The notes under the pieces were generated by a model, which saw only the letters and a program-made list of their open reading frames with translations, made no database searches and had not been told where the DNA came from. Below, one piece after another: positions 44,461 to 55,878 of a DNA stretch of 64,000 nucleotides. The DNA comes from Gliomastix tumulicola (taxonomy: Eukaryota; Ascomycota; Sordariomycetes; Hypocreales; Bionectriaceae): NCBI GenBank assembly GCA_001599755.1, contig BCHX01000003.1:1671015-1735014 (forward strand), given 5' to 3'. The position numbers were made by a program, and so were the translations under genes. Every line of letters starts with the position of its first letter. Positions within the stretch are counted from its first letter, which is position 1.

Positions 44461-46875
44461 ATGCCCGTCGTCAAGGGAGGCGTGTGGACGAACATCGAGG
44501 ACGAGATCCTCAAGGCCTCCGTCTCCAAGTATGGCCTCAACCAATGGGCACGCGTGTCCTCCCTGCTGGCGCGCAAGACGCCCAAGCAGTGCAAGGCCCG
44601 CTGGAACGAGTGGCTCGACCCGAGCATTAAGAAGATCGAATGGAGCAAGGAGGAGGATGAGAAGCTGCTGCACCTCGCCAAGGTGATGCCCACGCAGTGG
44701 CGCACCATCGCACCCATCGTCGGTCGGACCGCAAACCAGTGCCTCGAACGATACCAGAAACTCCTAGACGAAGCCGAGGCGCGTGAGCAGTCGAGCCTCG
44801 GGCTCACCGGTCCTGATGGAGGCGAGACGCAGGCGCCGAGCGCTGATGATGTGCGGAAACTGCGCCCTGGCGAGCTGGATCCCGACCCGGAGAGCAAGCC
44901 TGCTCGACCTGACACGATCGATCTCGACGAGGATGAGAAGGAGATGCTGAGCGAGGCTCGTGCCCGTCTGGCCAACACGCAGGGAAAGAAGGCCAAACGA
45001 AAGGCTCGAGAGCGCCAGCAGGAGGAGTCGCGCCGTCTGGCCACGCTCCAGAAGCGCCGAGAGCTGAAGACTGCCGGCATCAACATCAAGGTGGTGACGC
45101 GCAAGAAGGGAGAGATGGACTACAATGCCGACATCCCCTTCGAAAAGAAACCTGTGCCTGGATTCTACGACACGATAGACGAGAAGTCTCGCAACGAGCG
45201 ACTGCGCGAAGCCTACGACCCGAGCAAACATAGTCTTTCCACAAAGCGCAAGGGGGATGGTGACGACGATGCGGACCGAAAACGAAGGAAAAACGAGAAG
45301 GATGGGCTTTCGGACTCCCAGAAGGCAGCTATCAAGGCCGGACAAATGCAGAAGATCAGGGAAGCCGAGCAGAGCAGCAAGCGACGGGGCCTCAACCTCC
45401 CGACGCCCCAAGTCAGCGACGGCGAACTCGAGGATATCATCAAGATGGGCAAGATGGGCGAGGCTGCCAACACATTAGCTAGAGGGAGCGAAAACGATGC
45501 CACGAGAGGCCTCGTCAACTCTTATTCTACCATCAACAATAGCGCGCCTATCAGGACACCCAGGGCACCAGCGCAGGAAGACCACATCGCCAACGAGATC
45601 CGAAATATCCGCGCTCTGAACGACACACAGTCTGCTCTTCTCGGTGGCGAAAACACACCTCTTCATGAAGGAAGTGCCTCAACAGGCTTCGACGGCATTG
45701 CACCGCGAAAGAACGTCACAGCCACCCCGAACCCGCTGGCCACCCCCTTCAGAAATGGCGTAGCAGCGACCCCCGGGCGTCCTGGTCAGACTCCCATGCG
45801 CACACCTCGCGACGCCTACGCTCTCAACCAGGATGACGGAACCTCGGTCTCTGCGACACCAGCAGACATTCGGAGACGAGACGCTGCCCTCAAGAGCCAG
45901 TTGCGCTCAGGCCTGGCCTCGCTGCCGAAACCGAAAGACACCGAGTGGGAGTTCGAGGTACCTGAGGAGAATCAGGACTCTGGGCCGACAGACGAGATGC
46001 TCGAAGAAGACGCTGCGGAGAGGGATCGCCGGCACCGCGAGAGGAAAGCAGCCGAGGAGGCCCTCGAGCGGAGGAGGCGAACACAGGTTATGCAGAAGAA
46101 CCTGCCCAGGCCCCTCTCGGTTGACCTTGCCACCATGGTGAAGGAGGCCAAGGCCCTGACTGAACCAGCCAGGATGCTAATCGCCCACGAAGCCGCCCTT
46201 CTCATGGTTGACGATGCTGTCAAGTACCCCTTGCGGGGATCATCTGTGAAGGGGACACCGCAGTCACTACAGCGATTCGATGACGACTCGCTTGCCGACG
46301 CTCTTCTTCTCATCTTGTCTGAAACTGAGCCGTTGCCCAAGTTTGACGATATCCAGATCATGTTCAGCTCGCGGGCTACCAACCCGACGCTGCTGGGTCT
46401 GGGGTGCTACGACGATGATGAAGAGGAGCAGGCCATTGCGGCACGAGTCGCATTTGACGTAAGTTACCCTTACCCCCTCTAAACCCCAGCCCTTGCAGAT
46501 TGTTTTCAAGAAACACATTCATACTAACCTACTACACAACAGAGAGTACAAGACTCCATCATGGCCTCCGCCGAGCAGGGCGCCAAGCTCGAGAAGAAGC
46601 TGACGCTGCACCTCACCGGCTACCAGCGCCGGCAGAAGCTCCTCCGCGACAAGATCGGCGACGCGGCGGGCGCCCTCGAGAAGGCGCGGGACGCCCTCAG
46701 CGGCTTCAAGACGCTCGCCATCTCCGAGGACGTGGCCGTCAGCCGTCGGCTCGAGGCGCTGCGCGAGGAGGTCTCGCACGTCAGTAAAAGGGAGCGTGAG
46801 GCGCAGGACGAGTACCGGAAGGCGAGGGACGAGCTCAGCGCGCTGCGTGAGGGGGCGACGAATGGGATTCACTGA
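44461..46875 (+). CDS. CEF1: Pre-mRNA splicing factor Cdc5/Cef1
   Basis: Cdc5/Cef1 is a core subunit of the Prp19-associated (NTC) complex, needed for spliceosome activation. Exons 44461-46458 and 46543-46875 give 776 residues, a normal length. Two N-terminal Myb repeats are clear: GGVWTNIEDEILKASVSKYG with KQCKARWNEWLDP, then WSKEEDEKLLHLAKVMPTQW with ANQCLERYQKLLD. The middle is basic and helical (KRKARERQQEESRRLATLQK, ADIPFEKKPVPGFYDT). TP-rich repeats (NTPLHEG, NPLATPF, TPMRTPRD) are CDK-type sites. The C-terminal exon is a coiled coil (RRLEALREEVSHVSKRERE). The donor GTAAGT lies in an aspartate codon context (FD-RVQDSI). The TP motifs suggest regulation by phosphorylation. Confidence 0.94.
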
Positions 46876-47244
46876 TGAGGCCGGAGCGGGGTTTGCAGCC
46901 AAAAAGAAAAATTGTGTATAATAAATCAATGCAGTATTATTATCATGGGCTTGGAGGATAGGTTGGGTGCCTACCTACTTACTTAGAGTAGGTATAATAG
47001 GTACGATGTTCCTCAGTAGCTTTGGACAGGCGACTCTGATATTCAATTTATTAAAGCTAGTATATAACGCCGCCAAACCCGGAAAGTGCGCAATCTCAAT
47101 GTGATATCCAACGTGTTGACAATTTTTTCCCATCCTAGCTAATATAATAGTAGTTTCTTTTGCGCTTCTTCGTCTTTTGAAGCACTATAGTAGTCTCGTT
47201 CTCGAGCCGAAGTCACCTCTGTTACCACTCACTCACTCACTCAC
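46876..47244. other. Convergent intergenic region CEF1/VBA-like MFS
   Basis: AT-rich spacer with a cluster of TAGGTT/CCTACCTACTTACTTAG/TAGGTATAATAGGTA words at 46955-47005. A CACT microsatellite starts at 47226 and runs into the stop codon of the MFS gene. Confidence 0.55.
46920..46925 (+). terminator. Likely polyadenylation signal of CEF1
   Basis: AATAAA lies 45 bases after the CEF1 stop codon, a usual distance. Confidence 0.4.
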
Positions 47245-47248
47245 TCAC
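47226..47248. repeat. CACT microsatellite overlapping the stop codon of the VBA-like gene
   Basis: Five CACT units plus CAC. On the minus strand the gene's TGA is the first of several TGA/GTGAG words, so frame slippage would quickly meet another stop. Confidence 0.8.
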
Positions 47249-49314
47249 CGCATGTGCTTCCTCTCCGGCAAACGAGGCAACTTGAGCGGCAGCAACAAGG
47301 CAGCAACAACCACCGCCGCCGCAGCACATATGATAAACGAGATCCGGATCGACGCCTCGTAGCTGGCCGTGACCTGGCTCCGCAACGGCTCCTCGAGCTT
47401 GGGCACGAGCTCGACCGAGCGTCTCACGCGCTCGATGATGTCCTCCTTGTCGGGCGCGTCGATCCACAGCCGCAGGTAGTACCGCAGGCCGTTCTGCACG
47501 ACGAGCCCGCTGTACGCGACGCCGATGACGAGGCCCAGGCTGCGCCAGAGGACGAGCGTGCCCGTGATGACGGCCTGGTCGCGGTGCGGCGTGGTGGCGA
47601 GGATGCCCATGAAGGCGCCCGGGAAGAGGAAGCCCTGGCTGATGGACGAGGGGATCATGACGGCGACGTAGACGGCCTGGGGCAGGTCGGCGCGGAGGAG
47701 CGAGAGGCAGAGGCAGCCGAGGAGGAAGGTGACGGCGCCGGCGGTGAGGGGCCACTTGAGGTTGCGCGTGCGCGTGATCAGGTGGCCGGTGAGGGCGCCG
47801 ACGGCCGAGGAGGCGATGGTGGGGAGGATGAGCCGGAGGCCGGAGGAGGTTGCGTTGGAGAGGAGGACGGCTTGGAAGTAGAGGGGCCTAGGGAGGGGGT
47901 CAGGTCAGGTCAGGTCAGGTCACTTGTTGGATACAAGAGGAGCAAGGGAGTCCGGACGTACATGTTGAAGAGGACGCAGCTGTAGACGAGGGCTACAAGG
48001 AAGTTGGCGAAGATCAGGTTGGCTCGAGGGGGCGTGTGTAGAGGACCGAGTGGCATGATGGGCTTCGTGGCTCTTGTCTGCGAAAACATGAACAAGGGGA
48101 AGATCACGGCACACATGACCAGCATCGTGATCACGAACGGATGAGACCCTAGCACCCCCATCTCCGTTAGCTGATCTGATAAATAGAGGCGAGGCCAGGA
48201 AGTCCTTACAAGGTAGGTTGTTGCCTCCAATGTTGATACCCAGGATGAGGCAGGCCAGCGAGACCGTCAGGAGAGCCGACCCCGTGATATCAAAGTCTCT
48301 CAGCGCGTGCCACGCACTCTTCCACGTCGGCTCGTGGTGCAGGCCGATGCCCGAGGGAATGGCCGCGACGGCGATGACAGTCACTGCGAGCATGAACGGC
48401 ACCTGGACGCCAAACTCCCACCTCCAGCCAAGGGTCTCGGCCATGAAGCCGCCGAGGGCAGCACCAAGGGCATTGCCCGTACCAACGACCATATTGATGT
48501 AGGACTGATACGTGCCTCGATGTCTGGACCAAAAAAAACACACCTCAGCTTTTTACTCTTGGGAGTTGATGACTATTACACTAAAAAAAGAAAAACCAAC
48601 ATACTCTATAGGGACCATATCACTCGTGAGAATAGCCCCAATCATAGTCGCACCGCCACAGCCAATACCACTCAGCGCCCGGGCAACGATGAAGCTCTCT
48701 AAACTAGGCGCCAGCGCACACCAGGCAAGCGACGCCGTGAAGACGAAGCTGCAGGCAATGAAGAGCGGCTTCCGGCCGACCGCGTCAGAGAAACGGCCCA
48801 GCAGCGGCTGGATGGTCGTCGACGTGAGCAAGAAGGACGTCGAGAGCCAAGTCGCCGAGTTGGACGCGTTGAAGTGGGATGTAATGGCGGGGTAGGACGT
48901 GGCCATGATTGTGCCATCGAAGCAGGCGATGAAAAGATTCACGAGGAGGAGCGAGAAGCAGATCCAGAAGCGCCGCGGGTTCGTCTCGGATAGGAATAAC
49001 GTCGTCGGGGCAGCCAAAGCTGTTGCACCCATATCCTCGACATGTCTTCCTAGGAGAGGCGCCGTCTCGGGACCACCACGTTCATCCTCGTACTCGTCGT
49101 CTGAGCCCGCGTTGACATGGCCCAGCACAGCATTCTCGGCTGTCTCGGGAGCAAGAGGCAAGCCTGGGATGGTGAGCGTCTTTCCGATCTCATCAACTAT
49201 ACTGGCAGCGTCAGTGTCCTGCCCGGCCTCGAGATCAGAGCCAGAACTGAAGCTTTCTCGGCCGGTGGGCGTGTGAATCGGCGCCGAAGAGCGGGACTCC
49301 CCGCTTGAAGCCAT
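47245..49314 (-). CDS. 14-TM MFS transporter, VBA/multidrug (DHA2) type
   Basis: Exons 49314-48605, 48523-48210, 48148-47962 and 47887-47245 give 617 residues. A 100-residue acidic N-terminus (with TAPLLGRH) precedes TM1, FWICFSLLLVNLFIACFDGT; the aspartate-containing FDGTIMATSYPAI is typical of the 14-span drug/basic amino-acid families. GRFSDAVGRKPLFI is the MFS loop, and LGWRWEFGVQVPF resembles motif C-adjacent text of VBA transporters. The dileucine-type N-terminus would fit the vacuolar membrane. In yeast, VBA proteins move basic amino acids into the vacuole; the substrate here is inferred only. Intron 3 (47961-47888) carries an unusual array of branch-point words. Confidence 0.88.
47899..47922 (-). 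repeat. Tandem CTGAC array in intron 3 of the VBA-like gene
   Basis: A 5-bp unit occurs about five times; on the coding (minus) strand it reads CTGAC four times in direct succession, then CCCCTCCCTAG. CTGAC matches the fungal branch-point consensus CTRAC, so the intron offers several equally spaced branch sites within 25 nt. Confidence 0.8.
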
Positions 49315-49853
49315 CTCCGCACTCGGAGAATGTAAATCTCAATCTGCAGTCAAAGTGAGGAAGGAACAAACGGGCCCGTCGAGTCCGCGTGCCATATATA
49401 TATATATATATACTCGGGCAAACGAAAGATACAGCACCAGAAGAAAGAAGATGGAGTCCAAGATTTTTTTTTTTCTAGCTGCTTGTCTGGGAGGGGTCCT
49501 ATCAGTTTTTGTCTGAGCCGCCCCCAGGACTCCGTATTCTGCGTGCAGCGGTCCGAGCGAAGTGGCTGCAGTCGCCCGCAAATGTGATGGGGTCGCTGGT
49601 CACGGACTCACAGCCCAGGGAATACCTGGAGGGGACCGTATATGTTATACAGGTCTTTTTTTCGCCTTGCATTAGCTTCTGCGGGCACCGCCCGTTGTTG
49701 GTCGGGGGGGATCCCATCTCCGAATCAGCGTCTAAACCTCTTTGGCCGTCTATTCTCGTTGCGTGATTGGGTCTGCAGTCTTGTCGTGGATGGCAACCCT
49801 TGTTCTTATCGCGGGTGGGCTTGACTCATCTTCGCAGAATGAGTCAAATCGTC
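49315..49853. other. Promoter of VBA-like gene and hexokinase 3' flank
   Basis: A TA dinucleotide run lies at about 49394-49411, roughly 80 bp upstream of the VBA-like start, and T10 near 49465. No gene is recognised. Confidence 0.5.
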
Positions 49854-51560
49854 TCATCTATCGGCCTTTTCACTTACCAGTGCCGCCGCCACCAGAATTC
49901 CCGCCCCCGTAACCCCTCCATCATGGCATGCATTGAGCACCACCCTGATCGCCGAAGTGCCGCTCCGGACAGTCCGCTGCTCCATAAGTTCGTCAATGAA
50001 ACCCTGGCAATCTGCAAGGTAGTCTTGGAAGTGCACGATGCAGCCGCCGGTGTACCCAACCCCCAGCTCTCGTGACATGCGTCCCCCGGCGCCTGTGATT
50101 GCTTCACCGGAAGACGAGGACCCCGCGGCGGCCGGGATCTCACCGCCTACTTCCAGGAGAGCCACAATAGCAGCTGCAACGATGCCCGCCGCCCGGACCT
50201 CAATCGCCTTGGCAATGTGGTACAGCACCCCTGCGAGCTCTTCTGTCCATGTGAAGCTCGTTGCAGAAGTCGAAGAGGGGAAGTCCTTCTCCAACTGAGA
50301 TTTCAGTGCCTTCGGGTCGAGCGGCTTGAAATGGCTGAGAAAGGTCGTCGTGATGCTCTGTTTGCAGAGTAGAGCTTCTGGTAGCGATTCCTTTGGAATG
50401 CCAGCAATAGTCGTCATGTAGTCTACCAGTACAAGCCGTCCGAGTTCTCCTAGGTAGCGTCCGGCGGTCATGTATTCCAGAGGCTGGAACCCCGGGATTT
50501 CGTTCTGCGAGTCGAGAATCTCGTCCCATTGGTTGATCCAGCCGAGACTGCGCAACGGAGGGGCGGTGCCGTTTATGCTCCATTCGGTATTGACCGCTAT
50601 CTTCACATTCTCGACACTTTCCCCGGGAAGCACATTGACGTTAGCAGGGCGCTTGCTGGGATGCAGTTGGCTGAGTTTCAGGGGAATGGTCGCATTGCAG
50701 CCAGTGCCCAGGATGAGTCCCATGCTCGCACGCTGCTGGACGTCCTCGTATTTGTAGATGAAGGAGACCAGCGTCGAGACCGAGTCGTTTGCTATCGCGG
50801 CGACCTGGATGGGCGGGAGTAGTCCTTCTACATTTGCCTGACTGTACCCGGCAAGGAGGCGGGAACCAAGATCCAGATTGCTCGATATCGCGAAGCCTTT
50901 GCCCATGGACATCAAAGTCGCCTCGGATAGCGAACGCTGCTCCATGGGAAAGCTGAAAGCCACGCCTAGGGGGATGGGTGTGTCGCGGGCGAGGCCGAAC
51001 TCCTCGGTGCCATCCTTGACGACCTCGGCGATGCAGCGGCCAATCCAGCCGAAGAGACTTCCCGCATTTTCGTTTTTAAGCTGGTCGTCGATGGGCCATG
51101 CCTTTTCCAGGTGTCGTGAGAGTCGCTGACGTGTCTTGCCCGCGGGGTCTCTGGGAAGCAGCTCGACAAAGCCGACTCTCAAGTTGGTGCCTCCACTGTA
51201 TTTCCCGTCAATGCCTTGCTCCTGGTCCAGGACACACGCCTGCTTGTTAGAAGACAGATGATATACTCACATATCGATAGCTAGATGTCTACTCGCGATG
51301 TCAAAGTCAGCTCAACCAAGCCCATCTCGAGTAGACGCATCATTCGGCCGGGAATGCCAGGTACAGTACCTTCCAGATCCCTGGCTACTGACAGACCGTA
51401 GGATGGAGTCCGAGATGGGCGTGCCGAGAAATTGCGTGGTTGATTCTGCGGATAGTCTCTCGAATGTTTCGGTAAAGCTCTCGGAGAGCTCCCAGATCTT
51501 ATCCTTGTCCACGTGGAATGGCTCCAGGAAGTCCTGGAGGGCTGCTGAGGCCGTCGCCAT
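49854..51560 (-). CDS. Hexokinase-family sugar kinase, atypical
   Basis: Exons 51560-51370, 51288-51271 (only 18 nt) and 51195-49854 give 516 residues. The microexon supplies HLAID of the phosphate-binding motif HLAIDIGGTNLRVGF. Sugar-binding text is LGVAFSFPMEQRSLSE with KGF retained. The catalytic aspartate is present in AIANDSVSTL, then LILGTGCNATI and NTEWSING follow, where classical hexokinases have NTEWGxFG. The C-terminal VVLNACHDGGVTGAGILVAA fits the ATP site. The departures (TKGF to GKGF, EWG to EWS) place it among atypical fungal hexokinases, which include GlcNAc kinases and regulatory HxkC/HxkD-type proteins; which one cannot be settled by eye. Confidence 0.85.
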
Positions 51561-52788
51561 TTTCTCGCCCGGCCAGATTCGGGGTGGGTTTGTTGTAGTT
51601 TGGTCTTAAATGGTGAAAGAGGAAGGAGGGAGGCAGCAGCTCCTGCCTACACACGCTGTGAAGATTTGGCGTTGAGGTAGTAGCAAGCTGGAGGGGGCAA
51701 AAGAAGTCAGTGAGATGAGGTGCACGCTCCCGCTCACAACACGCTAAAGAGTGCCTGAAGTAATCGTTGGGGCGGTGCAGAACTGGGCAGGGCAGCCTTG
51801 ATTCTTATCCTCGATTTTTTTGATTATTTTTTTGGACCACAACACGCTCCTGAAGATCGTCTTATCTGTAGCCGAGAATCAGATGCAAGGATATGGTCAC
51901 TGAATGAGGGGTGATTTGTCCGTATTTTGCATGAGGCAGAAGAGGAGACGGCATGACACGAGAAAATTCACAACACAAATAAGACCCTCATCAACGCTGG
52001 AGTCGCACGTCCACGTCTCCAGCAGATCGACACTGCAGAATATATTGACCCGGCTGCTGGCCAAGAAGAGGAGGCGTCTGTCGCCCAGACTGCCTCGCCT
52101 TTAACCTCAAAACGAATGTTCGCTGTCGCAATGCCTATGGCGCCCAATCGGGAGTTGCAACAGCTCGCTGATCCAGCCAGGGAGGGTCGCATCGGAAGAT
52201 GATTCGTGCCACCAAGCCGGCTCAACGTGGATGGACGGAGGCGACGAGGAGAAACAGGCTGAGTCGTGCATCAAAGCGCTTGTTACCTCATCGCTTATCC
52301 ACACACAGACGGACGGCGTGCTGCAGGGAGCTGCCGTAGCTGGTCCACTACCTTAATTGATGATCAGTGATCACTGAATCACGAATGCCCGGCTTTCTTT
52401 GCTGTATGGCATCAATAGGATGATGATCAATGGCACTTTGGTTCTGACCTCGTCAGCTGGCCGACATAAGAGTCTCCCCAAAATACTGTGATACAACGGG
52501 GCGCATGTCTGACAGTTTATGTCACCCCTCGCTCGCCTTAGGTAAGGACCCTGACTAAGACACCCGGCCTGCATTCCAGAAGGTGTGACCCTGTTATTGG
52601 ATCACAGGATCCCAACCAAGCGGCCTCATCTATCTCCAACAACCGCCCTGGTAAGTCCCTGTTTCAATACAACGCCACTCCCTAACCCTCCTCATACAAA
52701 ACTACCTTTACCTACTATCATTCCCCTCCCAGCCTCCATCGTCTGAACCTTCCCACTAACACAGACGCTCGCGAACCTAGCTACCACT
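51561..52788. other. Divergent promoter region hexokinase/GILT-like gene
   Basis: 1.2 kb between outward-reading genes. Region 52670-52790 is C/T-rich, as expected for the GILT-like leader. No gene is recognised. Confidence 0.5.
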
Positions 52789-53787
52789 ATGGACGAGAAG
52801 CGTCGTTCCGATGCCATCATGATGCAGCGTCCGCACCGGCGTACCCGGGCCGGCATCGCCCTCTTCTTCCTCTTCCTCATCGGCTTCTACACGTATCGTC
52901 ACCTTCTGCTTGCGACGACCGTCCCCCCTCCCACTCTGTCGGATCGACTCGCCACCGAGGACCTCGATAAGCTCGCCGAGGGCGAACATGACGATGCGGT
53001 CGCCACTGTCGATGCCACAGCAGCGAAGAAGGTGCCTTTGGAGGTGCATATGATCAGCAAATGTCCTGATACGAGGGTAGGATACGACTCTGTCAATTGG
53101 CTGTCTATTCCATCTAACACCATAACAGGACGCCCTGCAGAAGCTCATCCTTCCCGTGATGCAGCAAGTCTTCGACAAGGTGGACTTCAGACTCTCCTAC
53201 ATCGGCCGGTAAGTCAGGAAGGACCACGCTCCGTAACCTACTCGTCCCGCCATCGTACTGACACCACATCCTCCCAGGGAAACCTCCCACGACGGCGTCG
53301 AATGCAAGCACGGGCCCGCCGAGTGCCTGGGCAACATCGTCGAGCTCTGTGTCCAGGAGCTCTACCCCGAGGCGAAGATCAACCTCGGCTTCGTCTGGTG
53401 CCTGACCAAGGACTACAAGCTCATCCCCGACCGGACTCTCATCGAGGACTGTGCTCTCGAGCACGCCGTCGACTTCGACGCCCTTAACGAGTGCGCGACG
53501 CGCGACAATGGCGCTCACGGGATGGAGCTGCTGCGGGACAGCGTGGCAAGGACAGCGGATGTAGGTCTATTCATCTTTTTGTTTTTGCCCCCCCTATAGG
53601 CCGAAGGGAGAGAGAAACCCGCGAAATCTAACTCTACATCTAGGCTGGCGTGACCATCAGTGCCACGATCCGCCTCAACGGCGAAGTCTACTGCATCCGC
53701 GACGGCGGCGAGTGGATTGACTGCCCCCACGGTGCCGGCGTCAACGATCTCATCATCAACATCACGAAGCTGTACGGCCGCCTTTAA
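52789..53787 (+). CDS. GILT-like thiol reductase family protein, type II membrane anchor
   Basis: GILT enzymes reduce disulfides in acidic compartments through a CxxC site. Exons 52789-53076, 53129-53208, 53278-53560 and 53644-53787 give 264 residues. RTRAGIALFFLFLIGFYTY near residue 22 is a signal anchor, so the body should be lumenal. The family signature is clear: VHMISKCPDTRDAL, FRLSYIG, CKHGPAECLGNIVELC and WCLTKDY. The redox site reads CPDT, so the second cysteine of CxxC is missing; an ordinary dithiol mechanism is doubtful. The coding end overlaps by 26 bases with that of the convergent DCS1 gene. Confidence 0.87.
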
Positions 53788-54846
53788 GCGGCGCGAACAC
53801 CTCCGTCCACAGCTCGCTCTGCTCGCCCAGCGTGTAGCTCATGGCGACCGAGTCCATGCCCGCCTCCTCCCCGCCCGCCATGGCCTCGAGCGTCTCGATA
53901 ATCGACTCCAACCCGACCGCCTTGCCCGTCGCCTGCGTGGCCCCGGCCTCGAGCGCGACGTGCACAATGTGGATATGCAGGTGGTAGTAGGTCGGCTGGT
54001 AGTGCACGTAGAGCTTCAGCTGGTCGCGCTCGACAGAGGGATACGTCTGCACGGTCGCGTCGAGCAGGTGCTCCTTCATCCGCCGCAGCCACACGACGTG
54101 CTTCTTGCGCAGGTCCCGCAGCGACCACAGGTCCCGCCGCTCGACGAGCGCCAGCAGGTGCAGCGCGTCCAGCGTCTTCCGGTCCCAGTTCAGGTCCGGC
54201 AGCAGCAGGAAGCCCTCTTGCTCTTGACTCTGCGCCTCCTCGGCGGCGCCCCAGTTCCCCGTTCTGTATATAACGTCCTCCACCTCCGTCTTCCCGTCGA
54301 GAATATTAAACACCCAGTTGAGCCTGCCCGCCTCGCGCTTCGCCTGCATGTACGGCCTGATGCTGTCCGCGTAGATGCCGGCCGTCTCCGTGACGAACCG
54401 CACCCCCTGCTTGCTGTACTTGTTGACGTGCGTCTCCGTGCACGGGTAGATGAGGTTGATCTTGACGTCCGCGACGAAGTCCTCCCCGGTAGACCCGCCG
54501 TTGCCCGTGCGTGCCATGTACCAGTTGTAGATGTCATTCGCCCCGAGATTCTTCAGTGCTGCCAGCGAACCGGGGACCGTGGCGAGATACTCCTCCGCGT
54601 CGGGCCACGGCGCCCTCTCCAGGATGAGGAGGGCCGGCTGCCCCTCGATAGACCCGTAGATAGACGTGCGTCTCCCAGCCTGGTCTATAAGATACTATGA
54701 GCCCCTCGTCTAATATGCCGGTAGGAGGGCGGATAAGGTGATGGACGGATGGATTGAGATGCTGCTCTCTCACCTTGATTCAGGATGCGCTCCAGTTTGA
54801 ACTTGGGCAGCAGCGCCTCGGCTCTGGCCTTGACCTGGTCCGTCAT
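53762..54846 (-). CDS. DCS1: Scavenger mRNA-decapping enzyme DcpS (HIT family)
   Basis: DcpS hydrolyses the m7GpppN cap left by 3'-5' mRNA decay. Exons 54846-54774 and 54684-53762 give 331 residues, the normal length. Exon 1 encodes MTDQVKARAEALLPKFKLER and ends at donor GTGAGA; exon 2 resumes with DQAGRRTSIYGSIEGQPALL. The C-terminal catalytic half contains KINLIYPCTETHVNKYSKQG, LVERRDLWSLRDLRKKHVVW and the histidine triad YYHLHIHIVHV. The stop codon lies inside the last exon of the convergent GILT-like gene, so the two coding sequences overlap antisense at 53762-53787. Confidence 0.93.
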
Positions 54847-55878
54847 GATGCCTCGGCGAAAAGCAGAAATTGATTCGGAATGCGAGTGAAGGAGAATGAA
54901 TGGTGAGCAGCGCAATTCTATTGACCGACTGTCCTGTGTTGTCTTGATGAGGAAGTGTGGTGGGTATGGGAGCTGGATCTGCAGGTGGGTGTGGAGGGTC
55001 CAGCTGCTGCTGCCCCTCCAATAAACCTGGAGCGGCATTCACTGTAGCAGAGGCAAATAGGTACAGCATGACAGCCGGGTACATATCAAGCACATAAACA
55101 ACACAAGCAGCAGATAATCTAAGACTAAGTAAATTGAAGCTATGAAGACACCTCTGTATGGCAGGACTATTTCTAAACAGTATAAGGTTGATAAAACTCT
55201 AACTGCGCCAATAGGGAATATTCCCTCCCAATCCCCGTGTCCCTCCACGGCATCTCCTGGGCTGGGAACAGCTCAGGCCGCTCATCCTGAATCGATGGCG
55301 GTGCAATATCGTCAAGATCCACAGGCCTCGTCCACCATCGCTCCTCATCGTCAGTTTGCTTCCACACCTAAAGCCTCCGCTGGCAGGTCTCGCCGGGTAT
55401 ATAGAATTGAACTTGCCGAAGCTGACAGACGAGTCGTCCGACAGCCTAGCAGTCAAAGAAGAGTAGAAAAAGGTTGACAAAGGGTTGCAATCATGACGTC
55501 TTGCACCTGGTCGTGCAGATGAATTGGCCGGCGAGACGTCGTTCAGGTATCGGAACACCACAGCCTCGCTCGCGCTGCATTATGGAGTATCGAGTGGGAA
55601 AAAGGAATCGAGAATAACGTGAAGAAAGTCGTTCAAGTAAAGAGAAAACGGGGCGTAAGGCGTGTCGTCAAGAAAAACAATGTGCTGGTATCTGGTATCG
55701 TCTCGTGCGAGGCCGGGCTGGTGATCTGGCGAGGGAACATCGCTTTCAACCAGGCAGTTCAGCTTTCGGAAGAGATGCGCCGACAAAAGGGCAGCAGTAT
55801 AGAAATCAATTACCCAACGGAGCCGCCAATTCGCCTAGTATCGTCGTAGAATGAATTCGAAAATGACTGTCATAAGCT
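54847..55878. other. DCS1 promoter and SH3 gene 3' flank
   Basis: 1.0 kb spacer between tandem minus-strand genes. Overlapping open frames (up to 120 codons) on both strands have no recognisable domain. Confidence 0.45.

Noticed and set aside
35804..51560. Possible metabolite gene cluster (three transporters, a hydrolase and a sugar kinase)
   Set aside because: No backbone enzyme or pathway regulator, and housekeeping CEF1 lies in the middle.
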